Origin: Aurelia coerulea
Lineage: Eukaryota; Cnidaria; Scyphozoa; Semaeostomeae; Ulmaridae
Assembly (NCBI GenBank): GCA_039566865.1
Contig: CM076944.1
Span: 7,090,501-7,154,500 of the forward strand
Direction: 5' to 3'
Length of the DNA stretch: 64,000 nt
Shown here: positions 54,391 to 64,000 of the stretch, piece by piece
Layout of the letters: every line of letters starts with the position of its first letter
Numbering within the stretch: the stretch's first letter is position 1
The notes under the pieces: generated by a model
What the model saw: the letters and a program-made list of their open reading frames with translations, nothing else
The model's database searches: none
What the model was told of the DNA's origin: nothing
Program-made: the position numbers and the translations under genes

Positions 54391-55327
54391 TCTACTTGTG
54401 GTCGTTGTTCTTTTAATTTGTTCGATCTGTTGTGGAAGATAGATTCCGGAATTCTTTACGGAAATTGAGACTATGCGAGGAGGCACATCCACAGGTGCAC
54501 TATCTACAAAGTAGACCCCGGGTCTCTCATAAGATTTTGCTTTATTGGGCCTATATGAAAAATAATTGTTATTAATTTTATTGATTGTCGCTGTAAAAGG
54601 TTTTATATCAAAGGCTTCGGGTTTTGTTGGTATATTTAACGGTAAATTCGATGGTAAATTCTGAGATAGTGCAACGTCGAAGAAGGACACCTTCTTGGTA
54701 ATTTTTCGTCATGGGATAATTTGAGCAGGGTGATCCATTTATGTTTCGCTGTTTGAAAAATTACTAAATTTGATATGTGTCAAGGACTAATAGAATTCAT
54801 TCTGATGATGAAAGTCTTAATGTAGATTTCATTTGTATTTTTACGAGCTGAAGATTTGAAATATTCTCTTAAATTGTTAGAAGTTATTTCCAGATCTAGT
54901 TCTTATCCAACACAAAATCTATAACAGGACAGGGCCACCTAATCAAGGCAAGACTCGCAAGATAGCCCCAGTTATCGCAACAGCGACAACAACAACAACA
55001 AGCGATAACTACGAACTTGTAATGAGTCTAAGTTAAGGCAGAGACATATTAGACTTATGACAATGAGTCCCTTGTATCCCTGCGATAAACCTTGCTCAAC
55101 AGAGACTCATAATGAGACAGTGAAAAAGCTGACCCTATTTCGTGAAGCCAGGTTTTTTCAGAGTAATATTATGAGTCTCTGTTGACCGAAGCGCCATCAT
55201 CAAGTCAAAGAGCACAGGGAAACAAAGGACTCCGGGTCATAAGTCTAGAGGCATACCTGTTAGAAAAGGCATAAGCAAAAGCAGACAGGGCAAAACTATC
55301 GTCTTAGAATGGATTGCTTGTTTTAAC

Positions 55328-55735
55328 CATGGGTTGTCAGGCCAAACACCGCTGTTATGCTTCAGCATATATGCCTCTGCGGAGGAAGACATATTTATTT
55401 ATGCGGAGGAGGTATCGAAGTAGTTTTATGCTACCTGTTCCTTGGTAGTGAATAATGTTTTCGTCCGCAAAAAGAACAAAGCTGCGGCAATCACGCGCAA
55501 CTGCGGGGTCTAACCCAAACCCATGTTTTCACCCAAGAAATGAAGTCCATGATCTAAATTTTGATGTTGTCAAATGATTGCTCAGGTGAAGGTTTCAATT
55601 GTGATTGAGATCATGGGTCGTTAGACACCACAGTTGGGCTTGATTCCTACTGCTTTGTTCTTTTGCGGAGGAAAAATTATTTACTACTATGGAGGAGCTA
55701 GCGTAAGAGATACCTCCTCCGCAGAGCTATACCTC
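55328..55735. mobile_element. GCCGCAGTTGTGC-family element plus half copy
   Basis: A complete copy at 55328-55524 (ccatgggttgtcaggc ... gcggggtctaacccaaaccc) is followed by a half copy 55612-55735, cut off by the foldback starting at 55739. Confidence 0.6.
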
Positions 55736-55738
55736 ATT

Positions 55739-56337
55739 CCGGGTGCGCCAAAATGAACTATGCACGTTTGGCAGGCCACAATAAATCGAACACTCGATCG
55801 ATTTTGATGATTTATGACTTAATCGTTAGCAGAAAGCCTGAATTAGATACTGGATTTTTTTGCAAATTTTATCATTTTTAATTTTTAGAGCTGGAAGCGA
55901 GTTTCCTAAAATTTTAGTTTTCGGAAACACTGAAAACGATCGAAAAACATCGAGTTTTTTGAATGATCGACATGAATGGACAAAGAGAGAACTTGTGCGT
56001 GGTGATTTGCGATTCAGAAATCAACCAATTGTAATCTGCTATACGAGAGTTCGTACTAAACCCCCAAATCTCCCTGAATCGTTTTCTGTTTGTTCATTCA
56101 TGTTGAATCTTTTAAAATTTGATTGACGTTTTTGTACCATTTTCGGTGTTTTCGAAAGCGAACATTTTAAGAAACTCGCTTTTAGCTCTAAAAACTGAAA
56201 GCGGAAAAAATTGCAAATAGTCCTAGAATCTAATTCAGGCTTTCTGCTAAAGATTAAGTCATAAATCTTCAAAATCGGTCCAGTGTACGATTTATTATGG
56301 CCTGACAAACGTGCATAGTTTATTTTGGCGCACCCGG
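55739..56337. mobile_element. CCGGGTGCGCC foldback, compact copy
   Basis: CCGGGTGCGCCAAAATGAAC at the left, inverse at the right. It is 599 bp with arms over 250 bp that include aatggacaaagagagaac and its inverse. It lacks the unique centre of the 20331-21215 copy. Confidence 0.72.
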
Positions 56338-56874
56338 TACACAATATTCCACCCCAGATACTTGATAGTTGCAGCGCTCCTCCGTGTACACCAGCAGTGT
56401 CTAGCTATCCAGCTATCCATGTTGAGATTGCAATTTACCAGAAGGAAGCAAAAATCATGGCCTCTCGAGTTTATCTGGTCTTTGACATCTTGATTTGGTA
56501 ATTTTCAAACAGTGTTACTTCATTTTGGATATCTGTAAATTCAGTTGCTTGTTGTACTTTGTAATAATTTGATTTGATGTAATGATGGGATTTTTAAGCT
56601 GATGTATTTTAAGCTCAGATCTTTGTTAATTCTGGAAGCTGTGAACTTATAAAAGGACAAAACATGCTTGGATCTATAGCGGTCAATGTTTTTTGTATGA
56701 TATCTTTAGACCAGCACAGGGCTCAAATCTTTCAAATCTTTAAAAAGGAGATTGTAGAATTATATAAGATTTTTCTTTGCATCAAATGGCGTGAAAGAAA
56801 TTTATGGTACTTTGTGGTTAATCTGCCGAGGAAATTTTTTGAGATCTTTATTTTTTCAAGTTAACGTATCGACC

Positions 56875-57157
56875 CAAGGGCGCCTACCTTGTAGGAAATG
56901 TGTTTATTCCCAGTACTGTACCCGTGACCCAGTTTTGGCTCTCTGTGGCCAACTCGTATAAAACAGTTAATCTCGTATTACACCAACACCGGAATTTGAA
57001 ACGACAAAGTTATTCATACGTCATCTTGACATTGAGAGGACTGACTCTGTACTGGGTCACGGTACAGTACTGCGATACTCTGTGTACTGGGTCACAGGAC
57101 ACCAGTTACTCTACAGTACTGGGAATAAATACAGTTCCTACAAGGTAGGCGCCCTTG
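56875..57157. mobile_element. hAT-like miniature element, CAAGGGCGCC ends, second copy
   Basis: CAAGGGCGCCTACCTTGTAG and its exact inverse; 283 bp with an interior (gtactgggtcac, gttattcatacgtcatct) like 40460-40820. Flanking atcgaccc/atcaactt is an imperfect 8-bp match. Confidence 0.7.
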
Positions 57158-58602
57158 ATCAACTTAGATAAGAAAATTTAGTTTGTCAAAATCTGTCGCA
57201 TCAATCTCAAATTACAAGTAATTTTACAAGATGATTCATCTCAAATTCTTTCAAAGCAGGCCTAAAATCCTTGATCAAATTCGCTAGCAATCCAGTCTCG
57301 TATAAAATGCTCCCAAAATGCTGAATAACAGTCCCTAGTACTCTCCTACGCAGAGGGTTCCTTTTTAAGCAGTGTAGGAAAAAATCTTTGCAATGCAGAA
57401 GCAAGCAAAATGACAGGGGAACCTCTGCATAGGAGAGTAAGTCCCTAGTGGATACGGTTAGATCTACCTACCTGGTAAATGTTTGCTGATGAACCAGTTT
57501 CTCATATAAAAGCATGTGATGGGTAAGAAACTCTGTTATTCCTGTCTTCCCCTCCCCAAAAAATCAATACATCAACGCCCAAATGATTACGCTCAAAGGC
57601 ACACTGTCCCCTCGATAATTTGTTTCATCCAAAGAAAGCAAAGTCATTCATGCATAATTTTCATGGCCATGAAAATTACGCATGGATGATCTTACCTTCG
57701 TTGAATAAAAGAAATTAGCGGAAATTTGTGGAGTATTCAATAGAGATCTTTATCGATTAGATAAATATGAATTTAATGCATTCGGTATTTTGCAAAGTTA
57801 CGCTAATTTTGGCTGCGTAGCACACATTGGTGTAACTATGTAATCAAATTAACGCTGTTGAGTTGACCTTGCTAATTTTTGTAACATTTTGTGGAAAAAG
57901 GCTGTATTTCTTTTCGGTTCGTTGTCTTACATTCTTTCAAAATTGTAGATGCAATAGACAAAGGCAAACACAGAAACGTGTCCATCAAATTTGCAGAAAC
58001 AAGAAACAGTTATATTTTCGTGAATCGTGCTGTTTTTTTGGCAGAGTATTAGATTATTGTCTTTTTGATAGAGTATTCCCTACGCTCTCTTGAAAACGTT
58101 CCCAAAGTTGATAGCCAATTTTGAAGGTGTTCTCAAAACTTTAGGAACGCATTTGAAAGTTGTTTTAGAACTTTTGGGACACCTTTGTAAGTTTTTTTAA
58201 AGCTTTGCGACGTATTTAGAAAATGTTTTCAAAAGTTTTATGATGATGATATCTTTGAAAGTATCTTTGAAAAAAAGAAAAAACAACGGTTTTGAAAAAG
58301 TTCGGAGAAAGAGAGAGGATTGGGACTTACTAACAAGTACTCGATGTAAACACGTCATGCGAGGGAAGGGAAGCAAAAGCGGCCTAAGCCAAGTGCAAAG
58401 CAAAACAAGACTTGAATCCACAAGATAAATCTCACAAAAGCATCTGCTAGAAGTGTACAGAATATTAGATTTACCTATCTGCACATCGAGATGCCCATGA
58501 TTTGAGAATATATAGGAAAGTCTTGCCGCTGAGCTGATCTGAAGCAGCTTTTGAAACGAGAAACACAACGACACAGACAGACAGAAGAAGAACGCGGGAA
58601 AG

Positions 58603-58704
58603 ATGGCTGCAAAGAGCTGGGAAGTCGCATGGTCACCTCACAACCCTGACGAATTTATTCGATACTGCAATGATATATTCCTCTATAGGATAATAAGAGA
58701 TGAA
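58603..58704 (+). CDS. MIOS: MIOS exon 1
   Basis: 34 codons from ATG, phase 0, donor GTGAGT. It encodes the WSPHNPDEFIRYCNDIFLYR segment that starts the propeller. The context gggaaagATGG is a reasonable start. Confidence 0.9.
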
Positions 58705-61700
58705 GTGAGTAACCTGGCCCTTTTTTCATTTGAATTTTGGCATTTTGTTTGTGGTCGTTTTTGAAAGCCAACATCAACAAGTCAATGTTTTGATTTGAAG
58801 TTTGTTTTGTTTTGTTTAGGCCCATCATTGTTGTGTACCTGCGGGTGTGCATATCTTGTGAGGAGGCAGGTATCATGTTCTTTTGATCAGGAAAGCTCAG
58901 TTTGATGATAGAGCTGTCAAGTGCATTCAAAACAAATATGTAGCAAAGGAAGAACGATGGAGTCATTGTTAAACAATAGCTGCATCATCCGTGTACATTT
59001 GCAAACTGTCCAGTCTGAATTGTACCTTAAACTTGCGTTCATTTCAATTCACAACAGCTTTCAACTCATTAGAAGTCTTGGGGTCTCTTTTTAGAGGGGC
59101 CCTACAGTATTGCACATCTGCAAATCAACAAGCAGTTTCGTCACAGTTACATCAGTATGCTACAGAGGATCATAGAAGATCATAAGGGGCCGTTAAAGCT
59201 CAGGGCCCATAGGATTGCTCTAGCCCCAACCACCGTGCATTATGCCATTGATACATCAACAGAACTGCCATGAAAAGAAATCTAAAATGCAAAGAGAAAA
59301 AGTTTCACAAGCTGACTTACAAATTCTTGAAAATTGATCACACAAAAGTAAGCTGTCCAAATTATGAGAGTATGCAGGCTGATATAAAAAAATGCCCCAC
59401 ACCAGCACACATCCCATCCTTCATAAGAGGATCCATGAGTCATATATCTCTTTGAAAGGATGACATGCTCGCCAACACAAAGGCCTTCCCTACCCCCTCC
59501 AGACCACATGCTTCTTGTTGCATATAAAATCAACCAACAACTGAAGAGAAAATCGTCGCTCATTTGTCCTTGATAAAGCTAGATGTTCACAGAAAATATC
59601 TACACTTCTGAAACATCAATATTTGAGAGCTTGGAGTAGTCCTTTTCAATCCTGAAATAAAAACTGCTTTTATTGTAAGATTCTATCTTGCATAGAAGTT
59701 GAACAAATGTTTGGCTATCACAATTACTGCTATGTCTTGTGTTTGATGTTTTCTCAGAGACGTAGGAACCAGGGGGGCCATTTGGGGCACATGCCCCCCA
59801 AGATTTTGCAATAAACAATGAAGTGCCCTGTTTTCAGGAATTGCGCCTTTAACTAAATAAAAAGAATGCCCTTGAAGTGTCATGGCCCCCAAGTTTGAGA
59901 TGCTTCCTATGTCCCAACGTTTTCTTCTGATCATCTACAGAAGAACTTATATTTGAAAAACAATTAACATTTGAATGTTTTATTTTCATTTTCTAGGACT
60001 TGCATCCAAAAGGATCTGGATCAAAGCATCAAAGTAAGTGTTTCAAGCCTGAATCACATGAATCATAATCATACCAATCATACAAATCATACAAATCTGA
60101 ATCATAAATCATATTGTACAGTAGATCTGGTTGTTGAAGTTGCTAAGTCATTGAAACAAGCAAACACAGAGTCAAAAGCCTAAATGGCCAAGTCATGGCT
60201 ATATAGTTGATTAAAGATATTGCCAGAAGCTACGTACTGTATTCAACTGATGGAGTCCAGTTGTTTAATCCATACGTTTAATTTTAGAAGAGTAATATGC
60301 CCAGTGGAAGATAATAAGACTAAAAACAACCCTTATTAAAGTAAAGTAATATGTATGTAACAGAATAGAAAGGTGCATTTTTAATCTACTTTCAAAAGTT
60401 GCATTCATTGTTTGTAAAATGTTTTTTTTGCAATGTCAGTAGCGTTTCATAGTCTGTTTCTGCAGTTTGGATTTTCTTTTAAGTAAACATACACCATATA
60501 TTCATTGATGTTATAGTGATGAAGCTATCAGAAGATATGTCAGGAACAGTTGTGGCAGTTAATTCAGAGGTATCTGCTATCAAGGTATGATATTACATTT
60601 TTTAATTTTAATTCTTTTTCAAATGCCTGCCTATGCCATATATGCTAAAATATGCACAGTTCCAAGAAAGTCGGTTTGCTTTCCAATCACTCAAAACATC
60701 TGTACAAATGTGAAAGGTACCAAAGACTGATACTATCATCATCACTTGTATTTCGAATTTGGTTTCGGCATTGTTTTTACTCAATACTTCTTGATTTTTT
60801 AGGAAATTTCTTGGTGCTCGAGACCTGATTCCCAACATCTTCTTGCTGTTGGTCAGTCAAATGGCCATGTTGTGCTTGCAAAGTAGGTACTACTTATTTG
60901 AAAGTTGGCACACAAATTTTCCATAGTCATAAGTGCACAAAGTTTTCATGAAATTTTCTGTTTACAAAGTGCTATAGTAGTTCTGTTTGGTGTACAAGGC
61001 CATAACATTAACATGTGAAAGACCAGTCATTGTAATAGCCTGCAATAGACCATAGTCTCCATTGAGGCTGCACACAAGTGATCACTCTATATCTTATGTT
61101 TAATAGACTTTTTAGTTATTCTACAAAAGAGTCAGGATTGAGTGATATTTTTATGATTTTTGTACAAAAGATTTGATTGAGTAGTGTTAGACTTCCTGTC
61201 AATGTTGTGCAAATTTTGAAAATTCTACAAAATCTATAAAATATCTCTCAAGTTTCAATTCACACTCTTTTGTAGAATAGTTACAAGTCTCTTTTACAAT
61301 GTCTGAGATTAGATCTACCAGGTTGTCTAAAAATAGCTACTCTATCTTTGGTTTAGTGAACTAAAGCATCCAGGATGTTTAGAATGATTAGAACACTTCT
61401 TCACTGTCTCTTTCAGTGTTGGGCATGAAATTTCTGGATCAAGCAGTCATCTTTTGGGGACGGAACTAAGTATGTGCCAAGACTTTAGCCACTTTTCGTT
61501 ATTCCTTTTGCAATTAATCGTAGCTTCTTACATGTAGTGACAATGATGATGACAACCAAAAAGTCATTTGAAATGGCAAATCTTGATCCAACTCATGAAT
61601 GAAACATACAGTATATACATCATTGAGTTTTCATAAAAAGTAATGTCCTTTTCACTGAAATCTTGGTTGTGCAAGGACCATATCTCATATTTTTCAAAAT

Positions 61701-61945
61701 GTTATCAAGTAACCACCTCTTTTTTTATTAAAGTGTCAGATCAAAAGTGTCATGCATCTATACAGGCAATCATTCCTATCTTTCCATGTACAGCTTTCTA
61801 ACAAAGACTAATTAACTCAGATTTTGACCTTTTTTGTTTCATTTGCTCACAAAATGAAAATCTGAACAAAGTCTGTATATTTTCAGTTCCAAAGTCTGAC
61901 CGCACATGCACAGATCTAGCATGGAATCCAACAGAGCACAACTTG
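58603..61945 (+). CDS. MIOS: MIOS (GATOR2 complex subunit), N-terminal exons (partial)
   Basis: MIOS (missing oocyte homologue) is a WD40/RING scaffold of GATOR2, which relays amino-acid sufficiency to mTORC1 at the lysosome. Six exons (58603-58704, 59997-60033, 60517-60584, 60803-60882, 61417-61469, 61887-61945) join in frame for 133 residues. The product starts MAAKSWEVAWSPHNPDEFIR and contains MKLSEDMSGTVVAVNSE, HLLAVGQSNGHVVLAN and PKSDRTCTDLAWNPTEHNL. These align in order with the human MIOS start (WAPHHVDRF, LAVGQANGRVVL, VPKHARQC..LAWNPLDSN), the first blades of the propeller. The next exon (LAAGLDKHR-type) is not in the last 2 kb, so the gene continues past 64000. Confidence 0.93.
59755..59917. 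mobile_element. CAGRGACGTAGG TIR element, second copy
   Basis: CAGAGACGTAGGAACCAGGG at the left and the inverse cttcctatgtccc at the right, with gttttct(c) and gttttctt flanks. The internal gtgccc and gcccccaagattttg blocks match 1870-2037. It lies in MIOS intron 1. Confidence 0.65.
59997..60033 (+). CDS. MIOS: MIOS exon 2
   Basis: 37 nt, acceptor TTTCTAG, donor GTAAGT. It encodes DLHPKGSGSKHQ and leaves phase 1. Confidence 0.8.
60517..60584 (+). CDS. MIOS: MIOS exon 3
   Basis: 68 nt, acceptor TTATAG, donor GTATGA, ending phase 0. It encodes MKLSEDMSGTVVAVNSEVSA, equivalent to human RLSEDSAATLLSINSD. Confidence 0.88.
60803..60882 (+). CDS. MIOS: MIOS exon 4
   Basis: 80 nt, acceptor TTTTTTAG, donor GTAGGT, ending phase 2. 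It encodes EISWCSRPDSQHLLAVGQSN then GHVVLA, the first clear WD40 blade. Confidence 0.92.
61417..61469 (+). CDS. MIOS: MIOS exon 5
   Basis: 53 nt, acceptor TCTCTTTCAG, donor GTATGT, ending phase 1. It encodes (N)VGHEISGSSSHLLGTEL, the loop before the PK..RxC segment. Confidence 0.85.
61887..61945 (+). CDS. MIOS: MIOS exon 6
   Basis: 59 nt, acceptor TATTTTCAG, donor GTAGGC, ending phase 0. It encodes (I)PKSDRTCTDLAWNPTEHNL, nearly diagnostic for MIOS. The following intron is at least 2 kb and contains the 62229-63889 element. Confidence 0.92.
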
Positions 61946-62228
61946 GTAGGCAATCTTTTGGAACCTCTCTTTGTATTAACTTTAAATTATTCATTCGATC
62001 ATCAAAGGTTTGAAATATTTGTTGTTAATGTTTACTGGAATATCTTCAGATGGATTTCCTAAATCTCATCAGAAGCCTTTGGAAAAACCTGCTAGGACAG
62101 TTAGGCTTGCAAGTGAGGAGAATTTTAGAAAATTGCCTGGAAAAAATATACACAACAATGAACAACATCCCCAAAGGCTCAACGACCCCATTTTATGGAG
62201 GAATTAACTGCTCATATAGGCAATGATC

Positions 62229-63889
62229 CCCAGGGGGGGTCACTTGAACTTTTTATATACGGGGGGGGGGGGGTCCATCCGCAATTTCCCAAGTTCACCT
62301 AAAAGTATCAAATAAAATTTCACAGACCCAAAAATATCAACTAAAAATGTTTGATGAGACCCAAAAATATCAAAAATACAACATCTTGCAAGATAGTAAT
62401 TTAGACTGATTTGTATAATGATTGGTTTAAACAGCATCTATGTCATGACACCAGGTCTTGTTGGGAGACAGATACACAATTAGCAATTCATGCAGATCCA
62501 CTAATGCATTCTTCTGTATAGAAACTGATGGAAACTATTTACTCAAAGTAGGTGCTTAAGAGGTGGCAAACTAATAAATAAACTACCAGAATCATGTCAC
62601 AAAACCCACTCTGTGACTCCAAGATTGAACCAATAATTGACAGAAACCAAGGAAACCCATGGAGTAACCCATGGCTTCTCCATCATGATGGGTTACTCCT
62701 CACTAGGTACCATGGCTTACTATATAATACTAGTCAAACTGACCTGAGCTACTGTTGCTTTGAAAGGAATATCCAATTTTGGGGGACAGAATAATCTTGT
62801 TGGCAAATACTGCTATTTTGCTATGCTTTGTTACTTACTTTGTTCCTCACTTCCTTGGTGACAGAATTATATTAACTGCGTATAGGAGACAAACTAAAAA
62901 ATTAATATGTTCCTCACACAAAACTTGGATTCCTCTTTGCATCTTGACAGTAATCCACTCCCCCCCCCCCCCAACTACTCACCCTTTATTCGTCACAACT
63001 GCACCCAGTGTTCCAGTGCTGCTCCCATATTCGGGGTGGTAGGTGAAACTCGAAACCAGGCCAAGAAGAAGGAACGCCTTGTGTAGTAGGGGGCTAGGCC
63101 TAGATCAACAAAAAGTCCTCCAATCCCAAGTCCCCAGAGCCATTCAATTGATCTCACAGTGCAATCTATTACTATCTATTCTAATATCAATAGAATCATC
63201 AATCCACCAACTTTGGTGCTGCAGAGTGAGACAGAAGCTGGTTCTTTCTCTGGTCGTATTTGTCTTCTAAATTTCTGTCTGCCATTATCGTTGTTGTGAG
63301 TGGATCAGCCTCGATAGCATGTAATATCACAGGAAAGCCTTCATTGAGATTATTGAAATTTAATTTCTTTGGCTTAAATTTTTGTTGACATGGTTGAATG
63401 TTTTTGAACAAATCTTTTTGTCGGTTTACTGGATAATTGTTCCTTTTTAAGTCCCAATGAATTGAAAACATTTTCAATCAATTCTAAATATTTTCAAATT
63501 AATTTAAAAGTTCCAATAGTGGTTTCCCTGCGATAAAATTGTGAGGAAGAAACGAAAGGGAGACAGTGAAATTGGCGGGAAAAAGTGAAATGTTGCCGAG
63601 TATATGTCTCTTGTATATGTGTCTTTTGTGTATGGACGGATCGCAAAAATCTCATTTTTACGGATGTTGGGGGATGTTGAAAGAATTCTTAACTGTCTTT
63701 GATCTGGTATGCGTTGGTTGAACCCAAAAGTATCAAAAATCCATATTTTCTAAATCAGCTACCCAAAAGTATCAAAAAGATATAATTTTAAATCAGGTAC
63801 CCAAAAATATCAGATTACAAAGTAAAATCTTACCCATAATTATCGGATGGACCCCCCCGTATATAAAAAGTTCAAGTGACCCCCCTGGG
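62229..63889. mobile_element. 1.66-kb G-tract TIR element with 8-bp target duplication
   Basis: CCCAGGGGGGGTCACTTGAA at the left and its inverse at the right, both continuing through ctttttatatac and a G run to gtccatccg. It is flanked by CAATGATC (62221-62228 and 63890-63897). Subterminal repeats of acccaaaartatcaaa lie inside both ends. The interior has no recognisable transposase; a 92-codon minus ORF is listed separately. It lies in the MIOS intron after exon 6. Confidence 0.8.
63199..63477 (-). other. Unrecognised 92-codon ORF inside the 1.66-kb element
   Basis: The minus ORF starts MKMFSIHWDLKRNNYPVNRQ and contains FPVILHAIEADPLTTTIMAD. No family is recognised. It may be a remnant of an element protein or chance. 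Confidence 0.2.
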
Positions 63890-64000
63890 CAATGATCTAA
63901 GATTCAAAGAGAAATTTTCAGCAAGAAAAGTTTTGACTCTTTGTGAATCTTTTTGTGTAAAATTTATCATACCGTATGTTTTCATTATATATCCCCCTGG

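Larger units (their letters stand above)
50468..58602. other. Intergenic region between ZIP gene and MIOS
   Basis: 8.1 kb of repeats (a nested LINE cluster at 50636-52050, a TAGCCTGCGTGCAGAC element, foldbacks). Stretches at 52985-53940, 54390-54950 and 57160-58600 show no gene or repeat that I can name. Confidence 0.6.

Overview
This is animal nuclear DNA: spliced genes with GT-AG introns, AT-rich non-coding sequence, and many inverted-repeat transposons and decayed LINE fragments. The repeat landscape (TIR elements with G-tract ends, long foldbacks, ends of the TAGCCTGCGTGCAGAC type) suggests a marine invertebrate. My best guess is an anthozoan cnidarian (coral or sea anemone), but this is an inference I could not test. 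There are no bacterial features.

Three protein genes are supported by exon chains whose splice phases close. (1) On the minus strand, 618-10309 holds the first part of a WDR60/DYNC2I1-like gene (dynein-2 intermediate chain, retrograde intraflagellar transport). Four short or medium exons carry the family's N-terminal DDTWK motif and the Arg/Asp/Glu/Lys-rich region; the WD40 part lies off the left edge. (2) On the plus strand, 25873-50467 holds a complete eight-exon LIV-1-type zinc/metal transporter of the SLC39 (ZIP) family. It is predicted at 579 aa, with a signal peptide, a Cys-containing ectodomain, eight membrane segments, a His-rich loop and the HNFSDG and CHELPHELG metal-site motifs. 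(3) On the plus strand, 58603-61945 holds the first six exons of MIOS (GATOR2 subunit, amino-acid signalling to mTORC1). It continues beyond the right edge.

The remainder is introns and intergenic DNA built largely from repeats. At 10310-25872 there is a mosaic of TIR elements and LINE tails with no convincing gene. The ZIP introns hold foldbacks, a 13-copy 66-bp minisatellite (41099-41960), a TCATC pentamer array, and a 217-bp tandem duplication that copies the exon 5 splice acceptor. At 50468-58602 a LINE reverse-transcriptase remnant is split by a foldback and further interrupted by a G-tract TIR element. Many elements could be delimited by target-site duplications: 8 bp (hAT/P-like), 9 bp (MULE-like), TTAA (piggyBac/Kolobok-like) and TA (mariner/pogo-like).

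I found no new multi-gene system. The three genes act in separate processes (cilia, metal transport, nutrient sensing). The most unusual structures are the triplicated splice acceptor, a 599-bp foldback 20 nt past a splice donor, the minisatellite open on both strands, and several transposon families with shared end architecture.
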